Assembly (NCBI GenBank): GCA_048213135.1
Contig: PS015293.1
Span: 21,198 to 45,298, forward strand
Source of the DNA: Reclinomonas americana ATCC 50394
Taxonomy: Eukaryota > Jakobida > Jakobea > Jakobida
DNA length: 24,101 bases
Direction of reading: 5' to 3'
Shown here in pieces: positions 1-7,830 of the stretch. The notes below the pieces were generated by a model that had not been told where the DNA came from, made no database searches, and worked only from the letters and a program-made list of their open reading frames with translations. How positions within the stretch are numbered: position 1 is the stretch's first letter; each line of letters opens with the position of its first letter. The translations under genes and the position numbers were made by a program.

Positions 1-20
1 AGAGAGACAAGAGAGAGAGA

Positions 21-51
<31 letters not shown>

Positions 52-52
52 G
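1..52. repeat. (GA)n microsatellite
   Basis: An almost pure GA/AGA purine tract opens the window. Similar dinucleotide tracts flank the N gaps elsewhere, so this is typical low-complexity sequence of this genome. Confidence 0.9.
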
Positions 53-183
53 TAGAAGAAACGCACCAGGTGGACCAAAGAAGATGATGCGTCGCAGATC
101 TGCAAACACGCCTGCAGGCGCCTTTTGCGGATCGAACAGTGCCGCAGAGTGTTTCACTGATAAAAATTGCGAAAAAAGAAACG

Positions 184-200
184 CACACACACACACACAA
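184..200. repeat. (CA)n microsatellite
   Basis: A short CA run lies in the gene-poor left end. It has no associated gene. Confidence 0.8.
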
Positions 201-282
201 TGAGCGCATACTGCGCTCTCTCGTAAACACACATATGCAGCTGACCTCGAGTGAACAGCGTGCGGTGGAACATGATTGACAA

Positions 283-960
283 CGAGAGTGTTTGTTGCTC
301 GCGCGCCGCATTGTCTCACAAACTGTCCCGGATCCATCTCGAAGAGCTTGCACTTGCTCAAGAGGCATCTGCAAGCTGGGCGGTGCTGCATGCAGTGGAA
401 AGCACGATATAGCAATTGCAATTGCCTCTTGCACTCGAATTGTTCGCGATCTGGTCGAGATGCACAAACTGCAAATCGCACAACGGGTTGCACTTGCTAG
501 TTTCCTTTGCACTCTAGATCTGGAGGCATCTACAAGCAGAGCGGGGCAGCAGTAAAGCGCCGCAATGCAATTGCAGTTGTCTCTTGAATTNNNNNNNNNN
601 NNNNNNNNNNGTCCTGAATAGGGCTTTATTCTCAACATCGACAACACACTTAAAACAGTTTTAGTTGTAGAAGGAAAGCACACGAGACTTGTTGGCGATC
701 ACTGGTAGATGCTCATTGTTGTATTTGTCAGTGGAGTTTCTATTATATTATCGAATTCGATCGCGAATTGTTTGCGATCGAGTTCCGAATCGATATCCTG
801 CACAATCTGCTAATCAACGAGCTGCACTTGCTCGTTCTCTTCCCTTTGCACTACAGGCATCCACCAAGCTGAGCGGTGGAGCACGTCACTGCAAATACAA
901 TTAATATTGTCCCTTGAATTGTTCCGAAAAGTTGCACGCTCTGACTCAATGAGTTTGCTC
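283..960. repeat. Degenerate dispersed repeat family in a gene-poor stretch
   Basis: Three diverged copies of a roughly 100-bp unit can be read at about 347-470, 485-590 and 810-925. Each holds TTGCACTTGCT, then AGGCATC followed by an AAGC(T/A)G(G/A)GCGG block, then a GCAATTGCAATTG-like block and a CTCTTG-A-TT end. A second shared piece, GAATTGTTCGCGATC-like, occurs near 436-452 and 762-780. The first copy is cut by the 20-N gap at 591-610 only at the end of the second unit. No convincing coding exon was seen in 1-1103. The short open frames here are read-throughs of the repeat. Confidence 0.55.
591..610. other. Assembly gap (20 N)
   Basis: A run of 20 N lies inside the repeat family, immediately after a CTCTTGAATT repeat end. 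Confidence 0.99.
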
Positions 961-1103
961 ATGCTCGTTCTCTCTCTGCTTCTCAGCGGAGTGTATGACT
1001 TACCGTGAGCGATGCAAAGCAGCGCGCGTTTGTTGCTCGCCCGGCGTCATTGTCTCGCAAACTGTCCCGCGGCGGATATCCGGCCGTACTTTCTTTTGTG
1101 ATC

Positions 1104-1556
1104 ATGGGAAGTAAGGATAGCAAGCCTGCTGCGGGGCTGGAGGCTGCCAACGAGAAGCCGAAGGAGGCCACGGAGAAGGCCAAGAGCAAGGACGACAAGG
1201 ACAACGCGTGGGAGTGCTTCTGCTGCCGCGACTCGGCCGACAAGAAGTCCACTGGTGACTCACACGCGCACGTGCAAGAGTGTGTGTGCGCGAAGTGGAG
1301 TGACTCACATGCGCGCGTATGTGTGTGCAGTGACGTTGGAGCAGACTGGTGGCAGCGGTGCGCGCGCGCGGGAAATCATGATCATCATTGTGCACACAAT
1401 CGGTCGACGTTCTCTCATGCGTTTGTTGCAGGAGACGCGGGCAAGTCGGCCTCGCTGAAGACCCTGCAGCCGACCGCCTCGCAGTCCTCTGTCCCGGCGG
1501 CTGCCACGGAGACTGCGACTGCCACTGCGGCGCCCCCGACGACGGCCGCCAACTAA
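1104..1556 (+). CDS. Small N-myristoylated, Ala/Thr-rich protein (uncharacterised)
   Basis: Exons 1104-1254 and 1432-1556 give 91 aa. The start MGSKDS fits the N-myristoylation pattern (Gly2, Ser6). The next part is rich in Lys, Glu and Asp, followed by a cysteine cluster ECFCC (about residues 40-44) that could be palmitoylated, then a Ser/Thr/Ala tail. Membrane anchoring at the cytoplasmic face is inferred. I do not recognise the family. The intron has GTGACT and TTGTTGCAG ends and a GT/GC-rich body. It is 177 nt long with no in-frame stop, so a retained intron would add 59 residues without breaking the frame. An upstream in-frame ATG at 1005 exists, but it lies in repeat-derived sequence and would remove the myristoylation start, so 1104 is preferred. 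Confidence 0.6.
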   Translation: MGSKDSKPAAGLEAANEKPKEATEKAKSKDDKDNAWECFCCRDSADKKSTGDSHAHVQECVCAKWSDSHARVCVCSDVGADWWQRCARAGNHDHHCAHNRSTFSHAFVAGDAGKSASLKTLQPTASQSSVPAAATETATATAAPPTTAAN

Positions 1557-1629
1557 CACACAGGACATTCGCGTACAGACAGCCCTCGTTCTCATCTCTC
1601 TGTGCTGCGCTCATTACACTCTGTCGACC

Positions 1630-3400
1630 ATGTGTGGATGTGTGTCATCGGCCTCAGTGAGGCAGGCTAGTAGTAGCAGTAGTAGTGGTGCTCTTGTTAC
1701 GCGTGTGCAGCATGAAAAGCGATGGGTGGTGTTGCCGAGAAAGCCGGCAGCATCGCCACCGCCAGTGGCCATTGTGCAGGTGGAGATGTCGTTGGCACTC
1801 GGGATTGGACCGGTACGCACACGCACACACACTCACGCACAGGCATCGATTCTCAAGTGCATCGCAGACAATGCATCGATCTGTGCAAGTGGATGCCGAT
1901 GGATTGCCGCTTGATGGCGACGATGTACAGGAGGATGATGATGATGCAGAGGGAACGTGGATTGTTGGAGTCGACTCGGGCGATCCGTGTGCGGCGCTTG
2001 TTCCGCTGCTCATGTGGCAGCGATTGACGCCGGCGATGCAGGCGTACAAGGTCGGCATTTGTCGCTGTGTTGCTTCTCGTCTCCCGCTGGAGCTCACTTG
2101 TTTGTATGTGGTCGTGGTAGGCTGTGGTGTACCGTGGCCGACACGTGCCGTTCTTTCCGCTCAACTCGTGGCCGGTGCGGCGACCGCGGGAGCTCGCCGC
2201 CGAGGAACCCTTCCTGACCGTGTCGTGGAGTGAGATGCGGCGATCGATGCAAGGTGGAAGTGACGCGCTGCAGACGTGCGCGCGTCGTGTGGTCGATGCG
2301 CTGCGTGCGCACGGCTGTCTGCGAGTGCGGTTAGACAGTGGCGACGGCGACGGTGACGACGAGGCGGAGCGGATTCGAGAGGCAGTGTGGGCGCCCATGG
2401 GACCGATTGCTGAGCAGTTCTTTGCGTTGCCGCTCGAGGAGAAGATGGCGATCTGCAGCCGCTCGCGTGTCGACAGTCGCAAGTTTGTGGGCTTTTCCAG
2501 CAGCGGTGGCGACCATGTGCGCCAGTTCTGCCAAGTTCGACGGTGCGTGCACGACATCCACCCTTCTACGATTGACACTTTTTCTCATTTTGTCAGCACA
2601 CAGAACGCGAGACATGCGTCCATTCGGCGCCGCTCACATGCACTCGCTGGAGCAAGTGTTGTCGCGAGCGTACAGCGCGCTACGATACGTGGCCACCACC
2701 CTTCTGTGGGTGCTTTGCCACGATGCACGAGTGGGATTGAGCGTCGAGCAGGCCATGCGTGTGGTGCGGTCGCGCAACGAGCTTTTCGGGGGTCCAGGCG
2801 ATCCGCTGGACGACGCGTTTCCCGACGTGACTCGTGTGGCGACAGCAGAGGGAGTGGAGGAGAAGGCGTGGGATATGGGACCGGATGTGATGCGCCTGTA
2901 TCAAATCCTGCGCGACAGTGCGGCGCCGTCGCCGGGCACGCGCAACGCCGCCACTGGTATTCACTCGGATATGGGCCTGCTGACGGTGTCGCCCGTCTCC
3001 ACGGTGCCCGGCTTGCGGACCATGGATCCCGCCTGTCGATACTGGGTTCGTATGCTGCATGTCGTAGTGTGCCTTTGACAAGCGATTGCTGACGTCCACT
3101 GCTCAGCTGGATGCCGAAGTAGATGGTGACTCGTTGCGCGAACTGACCGTCTTCACCGGCGAGACCTTGTCGGCGCTGACGCACGGCTTCTTGCGACCGG
3201 TGTTGCACTACGTGGAGGAGAGGCACCTGGGCGTGCCGCGCTACTCGATGCCCTTTTTCCTGCGCGCATGGCCCGAGTCGTCGTTCGCGCAGCAGTCGGG
3301 CCACACCACCACGGTGGCCCAGTACATTGAGGAGACGGTGATGCGGCATCGCGTCTACAACGCCGGCAAGCAGCGCACGCCAGCCACCAGCGACTATTAA
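1630..3400 (+). CDS. 2-oxoglutarate/Fe(II)-dependent oxygenase (isopenicillin-N-synthase-like fold)
   Basis: Exons 1630-1812, 1868-2050, 2121-2542, 2604-3045 and 3107-3400 join in frame to about 507 aa. The C-terminal half has the iron and co-substrate motif of this superfamily. It shows GIHSDMG (HxD, about residues 383-385), PVLHYVE (second His, about 444) and, eleven residues on, PRYSMPFF (the RxS that binds 2-oxoglutarate, about 455-457). Such soluble enzymes hydroxylate, desaturate or cyclise small molecules. The substrate cannot be read from sequence. The N-terminal 120 residues, with an Asp-rich stretch, are an extension over the usual 300-350 aa. The donor at 3046 is GTTCGT. The start is the least certain point: 1630 is the first ATG in the frame that splices cleanly, only 73 bp after the previous stop. 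The gene converges on the next one with 48 bp between stops. Confidence 0.82.
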
Positions 3401-3448
3401 ACCCCAGCTGTTGCATTTTGTTGTACACTGTGCATGTCACTCTGTTCC

Positions 3449-3900
3449 TCACAACTCAGTCGCCGACGACGACCGCGATGCCTCGTAGACACGACGCGGA
3501 ACATGAATGGTACCATCGGGCGCCGCAAACGCCACGGGAATACGAGGCGCAGGCGACGGTGGCGACTGCGCACCGGCATCCACACGAGCATACATGGCCA
3601 CAATCTCTGGCGACGACGACGCAGCAGCAGCAGCCGCCGCCGGTGCCGCCTTGTCCGCCGGCGGCAACAATCGCGAGTGATACTCATACTCGTAGTGCTC
3701 GTCTTGCGTGGGCGGTGGTGCCTCCGGCACATTCTCGTACGAGTTGATCGAGGCCGCAAACTCGGCGCGCAACGCTGCCTCGCGTCTCCGTCGCCGTCGC
3801 ACCTTGATCCACATGACAAAGGCCACAAGCAGCACAATCACCGCCGAGAGACCGGAGATGATGAGTGCGTAGCGAGGGAAGCCGAGAATCCACCAGGCGT
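3449..3900 (-). CDS. Single-pass membrane protein with Tyr-rich cytoplasmic tail (3' exon, 5' part missing)
   Basis: One exon of about 150 codons has its stop at 3451-3449 and its splice acceptor at 3902-3901 (CCTCAG on the minus strand). It starts with Trp-rich DAWWILGF, then one hydrophobic helix of about 23 residues (ALIISGLSAVIVLLVAFVMW) and a stop-transfer IKVRRRRRR. This predicts an extracellular N-terminus and a cytoplasmic tail of about 110 residues. The tail carries YENV, HYEYEY, MYARV and VYEAS tyrosines, an Ala run and Pro-rich patches. YENV matches the pYxN form bound by Grb2-type SH2 domains. That the tail is phosphorylated is inference. Signal peptide and ectodomain exons are not visible. 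Upstream on this strand lie only TG/GA-rich sequence and the 80-N gap. Confidence 0.65.
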
Positions 3901-3976
3901 CTGAGGGAGGGAGAGAGGAAAGAAGGGAGGTGTGTGTGAGAGGGAGAAGGGAGGGAGGGAGGTGTGTGTGTGTGTG

Positions 3977-4056
3977 NNNNNNNNNNNNNNNNNNNNNNNN
4001 NNNNNNNNNNNNNNNNNNNNNNNNNNNNNNNNNNNNNNNNNNNNNNNNNNNNNNNN
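3977..4056. other. Assembly gap (80 N) flanked by (TG)n
   Basis: The gap sits inside a (TG)n tract between the divergent 5' ends of two genes whose first exons are not found. Its true length is therefore probably larger than 80 bp. Confidence 0.99.
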
Positions 4057-4109
4057 TGTGCAAGAGTGTGTGTGTGTGTGATTGTGATTTGCTCATGTGA
4101 TTGGGACAG

Positions 4110-5767
4110 AGAGGTGCCGCCACTGGAGCTCACAGAGCAGCAGCGGCAGTTGCTGCTGTCGCAATCGCGTCCGGCATCGGCGCGTGGGCCGTTGCAGTTG
4201 GCCTCGTCGCGCAACCTGGAACGCAGAATGTTGCGCTCTTGTGTGTGTCCTTATTGTTGTCTCCTCTTCATCTCATTCGTGCGTCACAGTGAGCCGCTGG
4301 TGAATGAGCTGCGCAAGCATGGACGACCAAAGACGCCGCGACTGCGTGCGTACACGGATCCAGTGTCGACGGGCGAGCGAGCGCTCTCGTCGCTGAGGTG
4401 AGCGGTTGACATGTGTTTGCGGTGATGAATACGAGGTGGATGATGACTGATGATGGGTGACTGAGCGCAGTATCTTGCCAATTCCGCGGACTGAGACCGA
4501 GGCCATTGGTGGCCTCACTGCGCGACTCAACTCGCAGCTGGAGAGCGGATTCACGTGCGTTGTCACACACTCGATCGTGAAAGAAGATGCTTGTGGCTCA
4601 CAGCGGGTTCGTTTCTTGTCACAGGTTCATCACCCAGAATGTGGTGCCTGGGGCGGCGGCCTTGGTTGCACCGCCGTCGGCACGCAGTGCTCGAGGCAAG
4701 CGGCCGGCCAGTGCGCATGTCATGGGTTCATCGTCTGGCTATGGCGGTGGCGGCGGCAGTGGCAGCGGCGGTGGTAGTGGTAGCGGGCAGGAGGACGGGC
4801 CGGCGGCATTCGCGGCTCTGTTTGGCGAGATTGCGCATACTCTGGGTGCGTGGCCATTACAGCAGCAGCACTATTACCCACCTCGCTTCCGTGTCCTCAT
4901 TGCATTCGTGTGGCAGACTCGGCGCGTCAGCAATATCACCAGGACGAGAGCGGTCCGTCGGGAGTGGCTGGAGGCGGTTCTGCTGGTGAGGGCGTACAGA
5001 AGAAGAAGAGGCGTAGAAGACGCAATCCTGCTTCTGCCGCTGCTGCTGCTGCTGCATCGCGTGCTGCCCAGTGAGTAAAAATTTGTGTGTTTTTCTCTCC
5101 CCCCTCTTTTTGTGCTTCTCCATCACCAGATGCGAGGCGTGGCGGTGCGAGTCGGCGGCGGAAACGGCCTGCATCGGCTCCCACGTACCGAGGAGGAGGC
5201 AGCGGCGACCGGGACCACGATTCACCGCCGCGCAAGACGCCGCGCTGCGCCGTGTCGCCTCGGCTGTACACAAAGCCGGCCAACAGTGGCATCTTTGGCC
5301 GGACACTGACGCAGGCGCAGATCCAGGAGCACGTGCAGCGGCGCCTCCGCGAGTACTCACAGAATGAGGAGCAACGGCGTGAACTGTTCATGCGCACCGA
5401 CGCGTACGCCACGCGCCGTCAGTCGACTCACCGCCTCGATTTTATTGCCCGTAACAAGGCCGTGTGTTCATCGGTGGAGGCCGCGCCCATGGGCAAGTTG
5501 CAGCGATTGGAGGAGAGTGCGGCCGTGCGGCGCGAGCGTGCCGAGTCTGCAGCACGGCGCCGTCTCGAACTGAAGGCCATCCGCGCCGAGACGCTGGCGA
5601 GGTCGATCGGTCCACCAGTGTCCATGTCCGTCGACAATGACACTGCAGACGACGTCGATCTGGCGCCTGCTCCTCCTCCTCCACCACCGCCACCACCAGC
5701 TCCACCAGGCATGCCGCCAACGCGGTCTGCTGCCCCTCGCCGTCGCCGGCCCGTGTCAGCCCGATGA
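4110..5767 (+). CDS. Unrecognised basic low-complexity protein with repeated RPASA motifs (5' end missing)
   Basis: Visible exons are about 4110-4229, 4290-4397, 4471-4554, 4625-4845, 4917-5070 and about 5137-5767, giving roughly 430 aa. The first begins with EVPPLELTEQQ directly after an acceptor and no ATG is in reach, so upstream exons lie in the gap. Seen in order: Gln/Leu-rich helix, RPASA (three copies across exons), a Gly/Ser linker, a KKKRRRRR cluster followed by an Ala run, a conserved-looking block around SGIFGRTLTQAQIQEH, Arg/Glu-rich helices, a run of nine prolines (about 5671-5700) and a basic end. The 5071/5137 junction is unsure. The strong donor GTGAGT at 5071 needs the second AG (5135-5136), while the best pyrimidine tract ends at 5129. 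RPASA motifs occur in many ciliary and centriolar proteins, but that is only a hint. I do not know the family. Confidence 0.6.
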
Positions 5768-5781
5768 GTCGCAATACCGGG

Positions 5782-5801
5782 GAGGGTCCACATGGACCCT
5801 C
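5782..5801. repeat. Perfect 9-bp-arm palindrome
   Basis: GAGGGTCCA and TGGACCCTC are separated by two bases, 15 bp after the preceding stop codon. It can form a hairpin on either strand. It may be a 3'-end or termination structure of the upstream gene, or part of a structured RNA. Confidence 0.8.
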
Positions 5802-5814
5802 TATACATGCTGGG

Positions 5815-5836
5815 TGCCGCATCCATCGATGCGGCA
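5815..5836. repeat. Perfect 9-bp-arm hairpin with 4-nt loop
   Basis: TGCCGCATC and GATGCGGCA enclose CATC, 13 bp after the previous palindrome. Further downstream GCGACCC (5839-5845) pairs with GGGTCGC (5886-5892), and TGGTC/GACCA (5916-5929) forms another stem. Together they make a structured 150-bp block. Confidence 0.8.
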
Positions 5837-6345
5837 ATGCGACCCACAAGTGTGACCACCTGGCCACACTGCACGACTTGGACACGGGTCGCTGGTCTTT
5901 ACATACTTACAATTCTGGTCTCGCGACCAACCCGAGCGACAGAGGCGCGCGCTGGCAGGCGCGGTGATACTGGATGCAGTCCGTTGCACTCACGTATGTC
6001 GTGGGTCTGCGCCTATCACCTGCGCCTCCCTCCAGCGCGCGCTCTCTCCAATGAAAGCTTGAAAACGAAGACTTGTCTGCAGAAGGGCGATGGAGATTGG
6101 AATAATAATTGCGCACGTGGCGCAAGAGATCCGTGCGCGCTGTGCGTCGCTCGCGGATCGGTTTCGGTGGCGCGTACTACTAATGCGCACATCGCTTGTC
6201 GTTGTATCCCTGTCTCTGAGAATGAGGGCTGCAGCGATTCCCGATCGCTAACGAAGTTCCAAGGCTCGACGTCATCGACAAGTCCCGTGACGCACCTTTG
6301 TTGTCGGTCGCATTACGCGCGCGCGTCGAGGCTCCCACCTCACTC

Positions 6346-7580
6346 ATGGGTCAACAGAACAGCAACCAGGTGCGTGTCGGACTGTGTGTGTGTGCGTGTA
6401 GCTCGCCCGGTTCTCTGAAATAATGATCCCTCAGTCAAGAGGGCCGCTGGCGCCGGTGAACGGCAATCAGTTTGCGTCATTGTACGACAAGAAGCACGGC
6501 ACACAGCAAGACACGTGGGTACACTTTACGCTCTCGGGAGTTGGTTCGTCGCCATTTTTTCTGTGATGGGATAGGAATGCGAATCTCTCATTCATTGACC
6601 ATCGGTGCAGATGTGTATGGAGTGTTTGATGGCCACCTGGGCGACTTGTGCTCGTCGTTCCTGCGCGACAACTTTCAGGGACATCTGGCAGATTCGCTCG
6701 ATCAAGCCGCCACGCTCGGTGTCGGGTGCGTTGTGTATCGTTGTGTGTTTTGTGCGTCTGCTGCTCATCATCACCATCGTCGTAGTGAAACGCTGTATCG
6801 CGCCATTATGCGACTCGACGAGAACTTTGTGGCGCACTACAGGGCCAAGGCTCCACCACCAGCCAATGCACCGAGCGGCAGCAGACCACGCGGCACCGAT
6901 GTCGGCTCCTCTGCCTGCGTGCTGGCGTTCACACAGGATCGCTCGCGTTACTTTGTGGCCAACACGGGCGACAGGTGTGTTGTCGTCACCAGCATCGCCG
7001 ACAACTCGTTCGTCTCTCACTCTCTCCGTCTGTGTGTGACACACACAGTCGAGCGGCTGTGATACGGCTCAAGTCGGCCGACTCGTCGCAGTTGGAACTC
7101 GTGTTCCTCAACCAGCCACACAAGCCCGACGATCCCGCCGAGCACGGCCGAATCACGGGCATTCACGGGGGATTCGTGGAGAAGAAGAAGCGGGAGAATG
7201 TGTTTGGCCTCGGCAACTCGCCTGTCGGACACGCGCAGGGAGTCCTGGCGACCTCGCGCTGCATCGGCATGCACATCTTGCGACCATTTGTCATTCCGGA
7301 GCCCGATGTGGTCGAGTTTGCTGTGACACCACTCGACGTGTGCTTCCTAGTGGCCTCCGCCGGTTTCTGGGAGACTCTCGACGAAGCGCAGGTTATTCGC
7401 ATCATGGAGCGACACTTGTCGCGCAGCGCACCGGCGGTGTCGGGCGGAGAAATCGATGATGGTCTGGCCTACGCGCTGGCCGACACGGCACTGCGTGCAC
7501 GGACCTCATTTGATAACGTGACGGTGATGATGGTGTGTCCGCGCGAGACGCCCAATCGCCGTGACGCGATCAGTGAGTAA
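6346..7580 (+). CDS. PP2C-family phosphatase-like protein, probably metal-site deficient
   Basis: Exons 6346-6369, 6435-6514, about 6575-6725, 6786-6974 and 7049-7580 give about 324 aa, but a one-base frame change must be allowed in the third exon (see findings). MGQQNS at the start fits N-myristoylation, as in PPM1A/B. PP2C landmarks are in order: YGVFDGHLGD (about 6616-6645), VANTGDSRAAV at the 6974/7049 junction, LATSRCIGM, VASAGFWE and FDNVTVMMV near the end. In active enzymes the fourth and fifth read SRAxGD and ASDGxWD. Here the metal-binding Asp of ASDG is Ala (codon 7359-7361) and the Asp of GD is Met. The Asp of DGH and of DNVTV remain. Weak activity or a pseudophosphatase role, as in TAB1, is inferred. 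Confidence 0.8.
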
Positions 7581-7632
7581 GGAGAGGAGGAAGCTGCCGT
7601 CGCGCCACGAGTTGTGCGTGTAGTTTTTCCGT

Positions 7633-7790
7633 GTGTGGGAGTGTACCAAATGCAAGGAGAGTGCTTTCATTTGTGTTGGGGCACTCGGCAGCGTACGGAT
7701 CGACATTCAGACTCTTTTGTGTCGAAGCTGTGCCGTGTGTCGCACGGGTGACACCGACGACGATGCTGCGTGGCCACGGCCACCACTCTT
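7633..7790 (+). other. Cysteine-rich open frame, possible unassigned exon
   Basis: Between the stops of the two convergent genes, one frame reads WECTKCKESAFIC and then LLCRSCAVCRTGD, two CxxC pairs with a spacing that could bind zinc. There is no ATG before it in frame, and I could not splice it in phase to the PP2C gene, whose last codons overlap a strong donor (GTGAGTAAG at 7573). It may be a chance frame in 3' UTR. Confidence 0.25.
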
Positions 7791-7830
7791 GCGCACAATG
7801 GGCGCGCGAGTGTGTGGCTGTTCGCGACTC

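Larger units (their letters stand above)
5768..6345. other. Intergenic region, no protein gene seen
   Basis: This 578-bp stretch lies between two plus-strand genes, so it holds the 3' region of one and the promoter of the next. Apart from the inverted repeats at 5782-5930, I see no convincing exon, and I do not recognise any tRNA or snRNA in it. The open frames in it are short and lack splice-supported continuations. Confidence 0.5.

Noticed and set aside
4101-4292. Ala-rich plus-strand frame and the antisense frame over 4110-4240 as upstream exons of the membrane protein
   Set aside because: The other plus frame has G/C at most third positions and splices in phase to the following exons. 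The alternatives do not.
5768-6345. tRNA or spliceosomal snRNA gene in the hairpin-rich intergenic block
   Set aside because: No T-loop GTTCGAATC-like box with matching acceptor stem and no U6 ACAGAG or U5 loop sequence could be seen.
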